This document shows positions 1 through 12,223 of a DNA stretch of 64,000 nt, in pieces. The first letter of the stretch is position 1; every line of letters begins with the position of its first letter. The stretch lies in the NCBI GenBank assembly GCA_038373885.1, contig JAWZYV010014415.1, positions 1 through 64,000 on the forward strand, given 5' to 3'. The notes beneath the pieces were generated by a model. The model did no database searches. It was not told where the DNA came from and worked only from the letters and a program-made list of their open reading frames with translations. The position numbers and the translations under genes are program-made. This DNA comes from Cheiracanthium punctorium. Its lineage: Eukaryota > Arthropoda > Arachnida > Araneae > Cheiracanthiidae.

Positions 1-302
1 TGTAACATTTGAAAATTAGGGTTTACTTACCTAAAACCATATTTAACTATTATTTTAAAGCTATTGGGGCCCCTGATTCTTCGGCGATCCCGCACGGCAC
101 GTGGTCTGTGGGGTCCTTCGCAACGCCACTGTGTAAAAGGGATTACAAAGAAATAAACAATCGAACTACTTTGGTACAATACTCTGACATATATCAAATT
201 ACTTTAATTATAAAGTAGTATATCCATTTTGGAGGAGGCCTCGCTGGGGCTGGTGGGCCCTCCCATATGCCGGAGGCTCTCGGCGATCGCCGACCTGACC
301 AG
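1..302 (+). repeat. Left-truncated, diverged copy of the hAT-type MITE family found at 13817-14138
   Basis: The stretch shares order and many blocks with the complete copy at 13817-14138: a GGGGCCC block followed by CG-rich sequence, a TTACTNTTATTATAAAGTAGTATATCC-like block near 190-230, and the GGCGATCGCC / GACCTGACCAG terminal block near 275-302. The left end is cut off by the window edge, so neither TIR pairing nor target duplication can be tested. The short reading frame at 9-218 is accidental. Confidence 0.5.
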
Positions 303-337
303 AGAGCAATGAATATTCATTGGAACACAGGGGTGCA

Positions 338-778
338 GTTAATCAAGGGTAGTGCATTTTTGCAGTACTACTTTAAGGAATTTTAGCCCATCAAAATATA
401 TATATTAAAACCTTCATCAAAATTTAATTATAGTTTCTAAAATGTAGACATAGAAAGCTTCTTTTTTTTTAACTTAATTGAGGAGGCATCAGTTGGATTT
501 ATGTACCCACCCACAGCATTGGATCAAACCGCTTTTCAAGGGGGTAGGTTCGCATTCTAATTCGTTACGCTGTGCTCCGTGCACCGCTAAAAAGTACGTG
601 AACGGTGATGGTGCCATCTTTTGAGAAAATTATTACTAAATAATTTTTATGATTTTTCATTGAAGATCGGCTAAAAAAAATTTTTTTAATATCGTAATCC
701 CGGTATAAATGCTGCACTTACAATTTTTTAACTTTTAAACTCGTAAACGCCGCGGAGTTTCGTCCATAAATTACGGTA
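338..778 (-). repeat. Degenerate inverted partial copy of the CCGTAATTTATGG TIR family
   Basis: Read on the minus strand from 778, this matches the first ~500 bp of the complete element at 14502-15925. It has the terminus CCGTAATTTATGG, a GCGGCGTTTACGAG-like block, the AAAATTTTCTCAAAAGATGG-like block, the GAATGCGAACCTACCCCC block and the AGTGCACTACCCT-like block near 340-360. The inner end is missing or too diverged to follow. No coding capacity is seen. Confidence 0.65.
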
Positions 779-3417
779 GTTTTTGAGACATGAGAGTTAA
801 ATACATACACATGTATACCAAAAGTTGCTAAACTTGGCTACTTTCGGCATAATTTTTTAGGGTTGCACATGACCATGGTCAGATGATTACCTAACTATGT
901 GGTAGGACAGTAATGTGCTTGAAATGGATGAATGTCCCTGAAACTGCCATTGACCGTAATGTGCTGGAAATCTTTTGAGTGTTCCTGTAGCAGAACTATA
1001 AATGATAAAGACACTATTTTTGATGGAGAAATTCATTTGGTAACTTTTAACAACATACCTCCAAATATGCTTCTATAAATTTGCTGCTGATGAAAACAAT
1101 ACCTCTAAAATATGCTTTAATAAATTTCTGTTCATAGAGCAAAATATATTTAAAATCTGTACATACACTATCCATTCAATTAGGACCAAAAGAGGAGGTG
1201 CACAACTAGATGTTACAGCAATCATAAATATAAAGTTTCAACATTCTACGACCAATAGTTTTTGAAATATGCAACTTTAAAGAATTTCTGCCCATGGAGC
1301 ATAGTATATTTAGAATCTTTTGGGTGGCTCTGTAGATGAACTATCCAGTCGATTGGGACCAAATGGGGAGGTGCACAACTAGATCTTACAACAATGCTAA
1401 ATATAACGTTGCCTAAATATCCTAATTATATCCTGTTTCCAACAATTCTAAGAATATAAAGATTCTACGACCAATAGTTTTTGAGATATGAAAGTTACAT
1501 ACCGACGGCAATGAAAAACTGGTCAAAATGGGTTATGCATGCATTTATATGAACGTGCATGCTAGTGTATGATGAGAAACATTGCAAAAATTGTTTAAAG
1601 TAAATTTAGAGGTAGTCAAAATTGTTTTGTTTTTTTTTTTTTGTCGAAACCTGGCTCCCAAAATTTTTGGAGATCTCATTACTTCCGTATACTCCATAAA
1701 AGGAATTAAAAATAAATAATATTTAAATACAGTCACTTTTGTCTGTAGCGCAAGCATATTTGTTATTCACACGTGCTTCATTTCTTTCTGGACCTAATTC
1801 TATATCCAATGTGGACGAAGTCGCAGGTAGTAACTAGTAATATATAAAGAAAACACTCTCTTGGATAATAAATTTTGTAGCATTTTAATTTCTGGCGTTT
1901 TACACCATATGAAATATTGTATAAAAACAAGCAAATTAAATTAATCATTGAAATTAAAGTTTAATAACGGTTTAATAAATTTTAACCAAATATTCGGTAT
2001 TCGGCCAAATATTCAGTTACAATTTTAACTGAACATTTGATATTCATTATTCGGTGCATCCCTACTTTAATCATTACAATGTTATATGACACAATAGTTC
2101 TGCATGTTCTAATACAATTGCAATGCAAAAACGTTCAGCACCAAAACAGTTAATATCCATTATTGGATATTTTGAAAATTATCTCAGAATATTGTAACAT
2201 TCCATTTAGGAAATTATTGGTTATTTAATTAAGAAAATATGCACAGGATAGATTGTAAATAATAAACAAAGTGATCAAATAATTCATGAGTTGTTATTTT
2301 ACAGTAAGCATCCAATGTTTAAAAGTTATATTTTATCTTTCTGAAAATCTTAGAAAGGATAAGAGTGTAAACTTATCGCATTATACTACAATTTGATGCA
2401 GTTTGAACAATATAAAAATAATTTAGATAAAAGTAACTGTAATATAAAAATGTTCTAATTATTACAGTACTAAATGTTGTATGGGTGCATTAAATTTTAG
2501 AATGTAATTTTGCCCCCACCCCCCCTGAAAAAATGTCAGCAACATGTGTTTTTTCTGTTTCTACATGCCTATAAAAGGGGTGATCAACCTTTTGCATATC
2601 ATCTGTGATTTTTTTAAAGATGACTTTAGATGTGTCATACAATTAAGCACCTTTCTTACTTCCTTATAGAAAATTTTACTATTGATATGCTTTAGTTTAG
2701 GGAAGAAGAGTAATAACATGTGATCATGAGACTGAAATTGTTGTTCTGAGGAAGAGGATTATAGAATTAATTCTTTGGATATTTAGTAGGAGAATGAGAG
2801 ATGGCTCAATTTTTTATGACAATGTATTTTGGAGTGTTCAAATGCCTTCTTTTGACCTAGAATCCTAAATTATAAGAAATAAAATACTTCCAGGCATGAA
2901 GTTATTTCAAACTGTCGCAGAACAAATAGGCACAAGGATTCAACATGCTGTTTAAAATCATCCAAGGGATCAAGTTTGGTGCATGCGATACTACTTGGGA
3001 CCCTAGTCTATAATTTTGCTCCTCCTACTTTTTGCCGAGATAACAGTTGAACATTGAACTAAGTTAACTAGTGATTGTCATTTTCAATGTAGGTGCAACA
3101 TTACATGAAACTGTTCTATACACAGTTCTATACTGCTCACAGGCTTATTTTCTTCCAGTGTATTTGTATCGGTCAATTAATGCATAGTCATTCTTGTTTA
3201 CTCTGTTTCAAGTGTTTCCCATACATGTTTGTTTAGTACTTGTTTTCTGTCAGCACAGAATTTTAATTTAAAGATCCATAAATGCCTGGTGGTAAAACTG
3301 AATTCCAGGAATACTGGAAAGAAAAAGAGAACTTGACAATTTGAAATTAAAAGAATAGGTTTCTTCTGTTAATAATTGCAGTTTGGTACATTGTACACTT
3401 TGCTGGAAACTTGGATA
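779..3417. other. AT-rich non-coding stretch, no gene recognised
   Basis: There is no supported reading frame. Between about 950 and 1500 there is weak imperfect repetition: AGGTGCACAACTAGAT occurs near 1195 and 1371, CTACGACCAATAGTTTTTGA near 1247 and 1468, and ATCTTTTG-GTG-CTGTAG near 970 and 1315. This suggests two diverged copies of a unit of a few hundred bases. The rest is simple AT-rich sequence. Confidence 0.4.
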
Positions 3418-3419
3418 TA

Positions 3420-4298
3420 CAGTGCACTCCCCGAAATCCGCACAGCTCGGGGGGAGGGTTTGTGTGGATTTCAGGATTTTGCGGATTTCAGGGTATAAAT
3501 TTAAAACAGTATTTTTACCATAAAAATTTAACTTTCATAAAACTACACTTAAGAGTAAGCAAATTAAATATATGATGACAACAAATGAAATTATTCATTA
3601 CTATACCAAAATTATTTATTATGTTAAAATTATTTATTTGCAAACGTCTTTGTTAGTGTAGTTTGCTGTAACACTTTAGGATGCTCTAATCTGAGCTTCT
3701 TTTGAATATTATACATAACCATAATTTCCTGGGCAGTGATACATTTTTGTTGTTCAAGAAATTTTAAATACCCAATAATAATCATTCATAAAAATAAAAA
3801 AAAAATCAGTATCGGTTTCAGAATCTGTGTCAGAATCTTCTGTTGTTGGCTTTATCACACTTTGTACAATTTCCTCGTCTGTCATTTGAAATTCAACAGG
3901 TTCATCCTGATTGGGCATCCAGTCAACAATGCTCTCTTCTTCATCCATATTCGTTCCCCCACATTTGCTCTGGGCATACAAGAGTAACTCGTTTGCCTTG
4001 TCCTTAGCCAAATTATTCCTAAATCCACTCCACTCAAAGTCATCACTTTCTGTGTCAATGAATAAAGAAGATTTCCATAAATTGTGCCAGGCATTTACTA
4101 ATGTGGCTTTTGAAACGTGATCCCACGAAATCACTTATGGAAAATCGGCAATTCGCTAACATAAAAATAATTCACCGTGCTGACGAATGACGTCATATTC
4201 ACTGTTAAATTTCAATCTTAATTAACTGCGAATTTCACTGTTTATGTTCGCGCACGCATGCGGATTTCTGGAGATTGCAGATTTTCGGGAGTCGACTG
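3420..4298 (-). mobile_element. Tigger/pogo-like DNA transposon remnant, 879 bp, TA-flanked
   Basis: The left end reads CAGTGCACTCCCCGAAATCC and the right end, reverse-complemented, reads CAGTCGACTCCCGAAAATCT. They form imperfect terminal inverted repeats, each flanked by TA (3418-3419 and 4299-4300). CAGT-starting TIRs and TA duplications are typical of the pogo/Tigger branch of Tc1/mariner. The minus strand still encodes a jerky-like transposase tail (3754-4134). The element is internally deleted, since autonomous Tigger elements are over 2 kb. Confidence 0.7.
3754..4134 (-). pseudogene. C-terminal remnant of a Tigger/jerky-like transposase
   Basis: The 126-residue frame starts with a segment like the region after the DDE domain in Tigger/jerky transposases: W-D-x-V then TLVNAWHNLWK, the usual 'T-I-x-N-x-W-x-K-L-W' helix. 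It continues into an acidic tail rich in D and E (DWMPNQDEPVEF, a run of S/T-D-S-D-T-D). The DDE catalytic core and the N-terminal CENP-B-type DNA-binding domain are absent, so it cannot be active. It sits inside the TIRs at 3420-4298 and runs opposite to the host gene. Family assignment rests on this one motif and on the TIRs; a domesticated gene is unlikely because the frame is a fragment. Confidence 0.55.
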
Positions 4299-6261
4299 TA
4301 TTGGGACTGCAGGATGGCATCCTCAGAAAAAACTGTGCATTCCTGCATCCTTCTCCAATCCCAATGTTCTTTAGCTGGGATGATAAGGAAGTGTCAAAAA
4401 TGCAAATCAGTAAAAATAACTAGAAAACTATGGTGGGTAACTTTCAGGATTGTGTACCCCCAGATATTTCTGATTTCGACAGTTCCAGGATTCTGAACTA
4501 CGTGAATGAATGATCTAAGCCATGTGTGAATTGCAGTGGCAGGGAGGTTCATCCTCCGAAAACTGATCAAGAGCCTTTAGACTTTTAATGGGAGAAGTGA
4601 TATTAAATCTGGCAATGTTGCACTAGCCAAAGTTGGGCAAAATACATCCAAAATGTATTTGCAATACAAAATGCAAGATACATTGATTCATACACATAAA
4701 ATACAAAATATCAGATTGTAACAAAAGTTCTCTGCCAAATCTGCTGGAGTCAGCTCATGCGAAACCCAGGGATTGAACTTGTACATGAAGTTTATGGGAT
4801 GCATAGGCATGAATGCCATGCCCATTAGCCATGCTAACTCTTTAGCTAGCTCTCAAGTGGTTCAATACTGATCTTCTTCCACAATTTCTCACAGGTGGCC
4901 CTCATCCACATCAGTAGGCTGGCCAGATAGCTCTGCTCCTTGAATGTCATAGACCCTGTTTTTTAACTTTCAGTACCGAACCTTCGCAGTGCCTTAGGAT
5001 ACAACAGTAGAATCTAAATGACACACATAATTCTTTGACATTCTATAGCACTTTTTGCAACAGAACTGGAAGTCAATAATGGCTAGATAATCCAGTAACG
5101 TGATAGTTCCATTTCAGACACCTTGTACTTAATGATAACGATATTTTTTAACAACAGTGTTCTAAAGTAAGTATCTTTCTTTCAAATGACAAATATTGTT
5201 TGACAAAATATGAGAAAACACACCAACGTGAACTGTTTGGGACGATATTTGCGGTGGCGGGAAACTTTCGTTACAACCTAATACTTTCTGAATTAAAAAT
5301 ACAAAATACTTGTAAATTTTTATAGTAGTATGATTGAGAATAAGTTACATTTTCAACTGAAGATTCCAATTTTATTTTATTCAGGTATATATTTTAACAT
5401 GAAAAATAAAGACAGTCGTAATAGTTAATATTTAGCTGTTGGTAGTTTACTAAAACATTTTGGCTTTTCTAGATATATTAAAATTCAGCAGAACACAGAT
5501 GTGTCTCTAAATTTATTTATTTTTTTTTTTAAATTAATTACAGGCCAAGATTGAAATTTTCTGCACATTCAGATCTCTGTATCAGCAGTTCCCAAACAAT
5601 GGGAGAATGGCAAAGAGCAAATGATAATGCATGTTTTAAAAAATCGGCTTATTTATTCTTATTTTTTATTCCAACTAGGGGCCAAGGCCCCTAGACTCGC
5701 TACGCTCGCTTTTCGTATGAGGCATTCGGCCCATAATAAGGCTTATTCGTAAAAAAGACATAATTTCAAACTTCACACTGCGGTAGACCACTCCCCCATA
5801 TCACGGTAAATATTTTGTTATAGGAATCAGTGTTCTATGGGTGCTGAGCTATACTCCACCTGGAGTGCGGACTCCGCGTATAATCGCTGGAAAAATTATT
5901 TGCACTCCTCAGAAACACAATGATATTTAATGTTACCATTCAAATGTTATATTAATTAGGAGCTAAAGCATAATAAAATCAAAACATCTGTTTCAGCTGT
6001 ATTTTTAATTATCTTAAAACTATTGAACACCACCCATGGCAATTTTTCATTATTTGACGACTTGCGTATATGTATAGTTAATGTAGGGGCTGAGCAATCA
6101 GCTGCCCTTCAGACAAATGCTCTGCAAGTTTACTATAATCTGAATGTTAGCATGCGTATCATCATAAAATCACACAGACCAGTATATAAAGAACAAGTTA
6201 ATTTATTAGAGCAAACAACAATCCTTGTGAACAGCATTAAAAGAACAACATTGGTAAAAAG
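4299..6261. other. Non-coding AT-rich stretch, repeat fragments only
   Basis: No gene is seen. A possible tRNA-derived SINE lies at 4716-4890 (listed separately). A block near 6010-6060 (CACCCATGGC-A-TTTTCATTATTTG) recurs near 9898-9945, showing both belong to one unnamed repeat family. The frame at 6023-6271 has no recognisable family and looks accidental. Confidence 0.4.
4716..4890 (-). repeat. Possible tRNA-derived SINE fragment
   Basis: On the minus strand the segment has a B-box-like AAGTTCAATCCCTGG and, about 55 bases upstream, an A-box-like TGGCTAATGGGC, the spacing of a tRNA-type internal Pol III promoter. The intervening sequence does not fold into an obvious cloverleaf by eye. This could be a chance match in repetitive DNA. 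Confidence 0.3.
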
Positions 6262-7786
6262 TAAAGCTTGAGATTAGTGGTCGCCAGATCGCCAGTGGCG
6301 ACTGTGGAATTATTCCTGGCGACTGCAAAACAGTCTGTCAGTCGCCAAAATTGGCGACCTGCAAAATTTACTTAGCAAGCAACCCCCCCTCCCCCCTCGT
6401 TTCCGTCCCTGTAACAAAAGTCGGCGTTGTATGTCCGAGCAAAGTAAAGCAAAGCAGTTGAAAAAATGTCTAAAATTGATGATGTGCAAAATTTACTTAG
6501 TCCCGCCCACCCTCGGCCTCGTAGGAAAAGCTGAATGTCAGCGCTATATGGACAAGCAGGGGAGAAAGGGTTGCAGACGTCTATGGGAGGGGAAGAAAGG
6601 GGAGGAGCTCATCATAACTGATAACATACATGTAACATTTGGGGGGGGGGTAGGAACGCACCGGAACAGAATACTCAGAGTCCCTCTCTGTGACCTGACC
6701 CGTTGGTTGACCTTGACCCTTCGCACCATCTCATTATTTTATTACATATCCACATCGACATTCCAGTACGCAGAGAGGCATATCCGTGGGACATTACACG
6801 TGGTTGCAAAAATCTGAACTAAAGTATTATTCTAATTATAATTTGTTACAATTTCTACAATAGACGACCGTAATAAAAGGAGAAGAGTGAAAAGGACTTT
6901 TATTTAAAACTAAATTTGATATTTGCCTACTGATACAATATATGACTGTATGTGAAAGATGCATTAAGTATCTCATTAATAAGACATTGTACTGAAGGAA
7001 CGAAGCTAATATTTTTCTAAATTATAGTACTCCCCTTTGTATATTTTCTGTCGTTCGACTCAGTCAGGGTCCAGTCAATTTAAGAGTAATCGATTATATT
7101 TTTAAAAAATTTCATGTGATCTTTACTATGACCCTTCTAAAACTGTAGACGGGAAGCACGTGCGTTTTTTTTTTTTTTTTTTTTTTTATTATTATTATTA
7201 ACTTGAAAACAATAAACAAACCCTCTGCTTTTGAAAGGTCGATGAAGAGGTTGGCATTCTTTGCATCCTGATTTACACTACAGCAGATCGAAAACTACCA
7301 TGCAAGATGCTTTATTTAAAACGAACAAAAACGTTATTTTGTACATTCGAATACGCAAATAAAAACTAATGTCATAAACATACTGTTTTCAGTTTTAAAT
7401 AAATCTAATTTCAGCTGCTTTCATATTATTACGTTTTTCCTTTTGCAAGAGTTTTGGCATCTCTACAATAGCGCGAGAGGGAGGGGGAAGAGAAACAGAC
7501 AAAACACTTGATTTTGTTTTATTTTGTAATCACTGGTAAAAGCGCTCGCTCTTCAAAGCTTAAATAAACAGATCTCCATGCCTTTAGAATTCCATTAATC
7601 AGTGTTACAGCTGTCCGAGAAGAGAGAAGTGTTTCTCCCCCCCCCCCCCCCCCCCCCCCTCCTGTTCACACTTCAAGCTTTTTTTTTTTTTTTCCAAGTT
7701 CCGTTTTAATGACAGGAAGTTTCTCTGTAGATTATACGAATAGAAGGCATTTTTGGTCGGCCGAAGCGAAAACGTATCCCTCCCCC

Positions 7787-7926
7787 CATGGGCGCCGGCA
7801 GCAGGCTTCCCCCTGGATTTTTGTATGCAGTGTTTTTAGTTGCTTTTTTGCTCTTTCCAACATGGTAACCATGCGCTGAAGTAGTCTCCCCCCCCCCCCC
7901 TTGGAAATATTCTGCCGGCGCTCATG
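7787..7926. mobile_element. hAT-type MITE, 140 bp (CATGGGCGCCGGCAG family)
   Basis: The TIRs are CATGGGCGCCGGCAG on the left and CTGCCGGCGCTCATG on the right. They are flanked by the 8-bp direct repeat CCTCCCCC (7779-7786 and 7927-7934). A second copy lies at 46755-46934 with its own 8-bp duplication. The core ATGCAGTGTTTT..TTGCTTTTTTGCTCTTTCCAACAT is shared. It is non-coding. Confidence 0.75.
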
Positions 7927-8534
7927 CCTCCCCCCCCCCCCCCCGCAAAAATTTCTCCCTGTTTTAAGTTATTTCTTTTATATGATTCACCTTTGTAAAT
8001 TGAACCCTTAGTATGTGTAACGTTCGTTAAAAAATGTTTTACATAATCAGACACTTGATTATTTGAAAGTGGAAACCTTAAAAATGGGCTGTTTGAGTAG
8101 CACATGCTTATGATTTCCTCATCTTAAAATGCATCTGATTTTCCTTAAAATTTGATAAGATGCTTAGTGGTTTTTTTTTTTAAATAGGAGGTTGGAGAGC
8201 TACTACCTTAAGTAAAATAACCGTTTGTTATCTTCTTGCAAGTCTAAAATTAGTAAATTAGGAAGAAGCGTACTGTCGAAATTAATAGAAAATTGGGGCC
8301 CTTGATCCTCTTTCTTTTATTAAGTCCCAATTCCTTTTCCCCCCATAAATTCCATGAAGGAAAGGAGAGATAAATTAAATAAATAGTACTTTATTATGTG
8401 TACACCATAAGTTGAGAAAATGGTCTGCAATACTATATATATTATGCAATATATTTCTAGGCTTCATGTTTCACAAGTACTTGGTAATAGTGACAACTTT
8501 CTAATAATGTCAAAATATTCTATATCACTTGGCC

Positions 8535-8573
8535 ATACAGATTTTTGGTTGGCAGATTTTTGGGAGTCCACTG
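8535..8573. repeat. Orphan Tigger-like terminus
   Basis: The segment ending GGCAGATTTTTGGGAGTCCACTG followed by TA closely resembles the right TIR of the element at 3420-4298 (GCAGATTTTCGGGAGTCGACTG, TA). The matching left end was not found nearby, so this is a truncated or diverged copy inside the larger hAT-type element. Confidence 0.4.
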
Positions 8574-9127
8574 TATTTATTTAATAACCAACTATTTTTC
8601 GTAAAAGATACGTTTGAATTAATCTGAAGAGAAATTTTAAAGTAAAATATTTTAAATCATTAATTTTATTACAATTCTCTATTTTTAAGAGATTTTCACT
8701 TTTAATTTGGGTTTGGGGGAGGGGGGGGGTTAAGCTCCTATAGCCTCCTCCATGTGTGTACCTATATATAGTATAGACACAGACAGTGATGTGATGATTC
8801 TAACAAGGAGCTGCAGCCAATCAGGAGGAATTAATAAATTTTAAATTCATAGTACTTAGATTTCTTTAAATACAGCTAGTTATTCCTGAATGCAATATAT
8901 GGAACATGCCATGCATTATTACTAAAAAAGCATTGAATCATTAAATGTACAAAATAAAAAATCTCATATTATTTTCATATATCTGAAAGGGGGGAGCAAG
9001 GGTGTCGAAAACAAAAATTACGTAAGTACAGAAAATTTTGGCCACTAACTATATCAAAGTGGCCACTGAACTTTGTAGGGTCACTGGCCACTGAGGAATT
9101 TTTTTAATCTCAAGCTTTAGTAAAAAG

Positions 9128-10174
9128 CGACAATTAACAAACAAACTTAACAACATTTTAATAACTGCTATGACTAGACCTTCTGGCATTTTAAAAGATA
9201 AACCCCTGACCTAACCATTTATATTACTGAATTATATCTATACCTAATCAGGGAGGAGGAGGAGGAGAGGCAAACTTCCACCTTCACTTAGAACCAGCTC
9301 ACCAACTGTTGTTGTTGTACAGCAAACAGGAAAACCACTGCTTTTATACACCCACAGTGATGTCATCAGAGAACCTTCTGGAACAATCCAAGTTTAGTTG
9401 CACACTTGCTGCATGCCCAATAAGGATGTAGGAAAGACACCTGACAGTTCGTTCTCATGTGAAGTGGGCACTTGAACACCAGCACACAAGCCTGTCACTC
9501 AGTTTGTGTGGTGCAGCAAAGCACCAGCACACAAGCCTGACACATCAACACTTATTGCAAGCCAAGATGGCTGCCAAAACAAAATGCCAGAAGGTTTACA
9601 GTTTCTGCATAGATTGAATACTAGTTGGAGTGAAATTATTTCAGGTATTATGAAACTTAACATTAATGAAACTTTATTATTTTAATTAGAAGACTTCAGA
9701 CTTTATTTTAATTAGGAGGAAAAACTGTTTACTTGTTGAATTAAACTATTGTTTAGATGGATATTGGATATATAAAGGGTGATATGATGAGGCTGGGAAG
9801 CACATTAGCTGTACTTCCAACAGTTAATAGTAAGCTCTAAGAAAACAGTACTTCACATGTTTTCTTTGATAAAAACTACGGAACAGCTAGGATAGCTTGC
9901 CACCCATGGCGACTTTTCATTATTTGGCGATTTACACATGCTCACGACCTATAACTACTGCTCATGCAAGGTTCCCGGAAAAACGTTATCCATATTTTCA
10001 TATACATAATCCTTTGCAGATTGGCATATTTAGCACCACAAATTATATCATCTCGCCGCGCTGGCAAATAGGCATAGTTAACGCCACTAAATATGTCTAC
10101 TGGTAGGAAATACTCCAGCTGGACCAAACCGCCTTTAAAATAATCTGCACTTTAATTATTTTTCATTTTCAAGA
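9128..10174. other. Non-coding stretch with a candidate small TIR element
   Basis: CCTTCTGGCATTTT (9180-9193) and AAAATGCCAGAAGG (9582-9595) are perfect 14-bp inverted repeats about 415 bp apart, but no target duplication is evident. Within it, CACCAGCACACAAGCCTG occurs twice about 45 bp apart near 9478-9540. The reading frames at 9897-10127 appear accidental. Confidence 0.4.
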
Positions 10175-10176
10175 TA

Positions 10177-10358
10177 CAGTGCAACACCGATAATCCGGCA
10201 TCGGCGGGAATTACGCGGTGCCAGATTACCAATTTTTCCGGATTACAGATGTGTTGAAAATTTCCATTAAAACCATCATCGATCACGTGCTATTGACCAG
10301 TGTATTATTTATCAATGAAAAGTAGTCTTAAAATATGCATAAGATCGCTGTATAAACC

Positions 10359-10398
<40 letters not shown>

Positions 10399-11415
10399 TA
10401 CACTGGAACAAATGTAATTTAGTGTTTAATTCAAACTAAAAACTATAAAGCAGAAAAGATCGTTGATTTTGGAAGATCTTCATAAAATACAACACAAATA
10501 GTAACTGAAATTTATTTAAATACTAATTTAAAATAAGTGTATTAAATTATTATTAGAATCTAATTAGCTTTTGTATTTACATTGAATACATCGGTTAATT
10601 TGACTTGCTTCATTTTTTTTTTTTTTTTTTCGTTTTCGCTATTTAATTGGTTAATTAACAAATGCACATTCATCAGTTGACTCTCGGATATAAAATCGAA
10701 TTTATTAAATCCCTCCGTAGTTTGTACCCTAGAGTTTTATTTTGCAAGCTGAATTATTCCCAATTTTACTCTCTTCAGTCTCTTCACAGCTTCTTAATTA
10801 CATCGAAACATAATTCCCCCCTCCTTTCCCTCTTGCTTTTCAAAGCACTGACGAATTCCTTCCCGCGATAGTTGACGATTTTGCACGGTGACAGGATGTC
10901 TAGAAACAAGGCAATGTGTCTGGAAGCGGAAGGAGCCGAAGCCACGTGTTTACGATGATGCGTAAACATGCTGTCTCGTTTTAAAAACTCATACATATTA
11001 ATGTTCTATGAAAGCACTCGCATTATCTTTGCATTCTTCATTCAGCTACACTGCACCTTTGACTGCAATTAATTTAAATGTAATAAGCGAACCAAGCCGT
11101 ATTTACTTTTGTTTTTATCTCGGTATTAGAAAATGCATTGATTCAAATATTTGCAGCAGTAATGGTGATCGGCAAAGACATGTTAGGGCCAAAATATGAA
11201 ACAAAAAGAAAAATATTCGTGGAAAAACAATCTATTGAAGAAGAAAAACAAATTAAGATTAGCCATACATCAATTAAAATCAGTGTTAAAAGTTCCGGAT
11301 TTTGAGATTCCGGATCCCTTTGGGGAGAAAAAAAACAAAAACAAAAAAAATGAGACTAGTGCCAGATTATAGGTGCTGCCGGTTTATAGGTTCCCGGATT
11401 ATGGATGCTGCACTG
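10177..11415. mobile_element. Tigger/pogo-like non-autonomous element, 1239 bp, TA-flanked
   Basis: The left end CAGTGCAACACCGATAATCC and the reverse-complemented right end CAGTGCAGCATCCATAATCC form TIRs, each flanked by TA (10175-10176 and 11416-11417). Inside both ends the motif 'GATAATCCGG / CCGGATTATGG' recurs. No transposase is recognisable in the interior, which holds an A tract at about 10363-10391. Terminal sequence and TA duplication fit the Tigger/pogo branch, distinct from the 3420-4298 copy. Confidence 0.65.
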
Positions 11416-11417
11416 TA

Positions 11418-12221
11418 CTGGGTTCCAGCATTCTGGAACTCGAAGCTTAGATTCACACTGCTTGGAAAGATACTATTTTGCCAGATCATTCCTAATGCCA
11501 AGATGGCGCTTTTAAAATCAGTTACAATTAGTTGCAATCAGTTACAATTAGTTTTGGAAAAATGAATAGTCGCTCATTCTAAACTCCTGTTGTCTAAGCA
11601 AACTTACTATTCGAAAATTCTCAACTTTGTGTAACACACTTTCAGTTATTTATTTCATATACTTATTAATTTGGTATAAAATGGGCAGAATTCTAACGGG
11701 CGGAATTTCTGAATTTCGTGCGATTCTACATACTTTTAAATGCTTTGTTGCAAAGGAATGAATGATTTTATGCCAAATCTGGCAACCATTATGTTTATTT
11801 TTTCAGTTTTTTATTAATATCTTATAAAATAATTCGATTTTCGAAATTTAAGTCAGCTTAGCAGGTTCCTCGGAATTTTTTGAATTTGTGGGCACCTTAG
11901 TCGAAACTCAAATCCCCACAGTTTAGGAGGAGATAGGTCAACAAGCTTTGACAGCGGCCTTTACTTTTTTTTTAGAATAGAGAGAAACATATATTTCAGC
12001 TCAAAATGTTTATTCAAACTTTAATGATAACATAATTTTGTAGGAAAGGCAATTATATGTTCATTGTTGAAAAATAAAAACTATATGTAAGCTGAGGAAT
12101 GTAAGGAAGGAGGTACAATGATAAAAGATTGAGAACCACTGCTCTAGATCATTAATTTTGGTGAAAGGGTGGTTCTGAAAATTCCTAAAATTTTAATTTC
12201 ATTATAATGATGTTTCTTTTA
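11418..12221. other. Non-coding AT-rich stretch
   Basis: No supported gene. A short direct repetition CAGTTACAATTAGTT occurs twice around 11519-11552. The sequence is otherwise unremarkable up to the TA target site of the Tc1-like element. Confidence 0.35.
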
Positions 12222-12223
12222 TA

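Larger units (their letters stand above)
6262..9119. mobile_element. hAT-type DNA element, 2858 bp, with exact 8-bp target duplication
   Basis: The left end TAAAGCTTGAGATTA and right end TAATCTCAAGCTTTA are perfect 15-bp inverted repeats. Both are flanked by the direct repeat GTAAAAAG (6254-6261 and 9120-9127), an exact 8-bp duplication as made by hAT transposases. Just inside both ends are clusters of short motifs (GGCGACTG / GTCGCCA on the left at 6285-6360, TGGCCACT on the right at 9040-9095), like hAT subterminal binding repeats. No transposase frame survives. The interior holds a 140-bp MITE (7787-7926) and long homopolymer tracts. The TIR lacks the usual CAG start, so the family may be atypical. 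Confidence 0.7.

Noticed and set aside
3736..3987. Plus-strand frame opposite the Tigger transposase tail
   Set aside because: It is a shadow of the minus-strand transposase frame, which has recognisable motifs; this one has none.
7836..8105. 89-residue minus-strand frame with Gly-rich runs
   Set aside because: The Gly runs come from C/G homopolymers in the MITE at 7787-7926.
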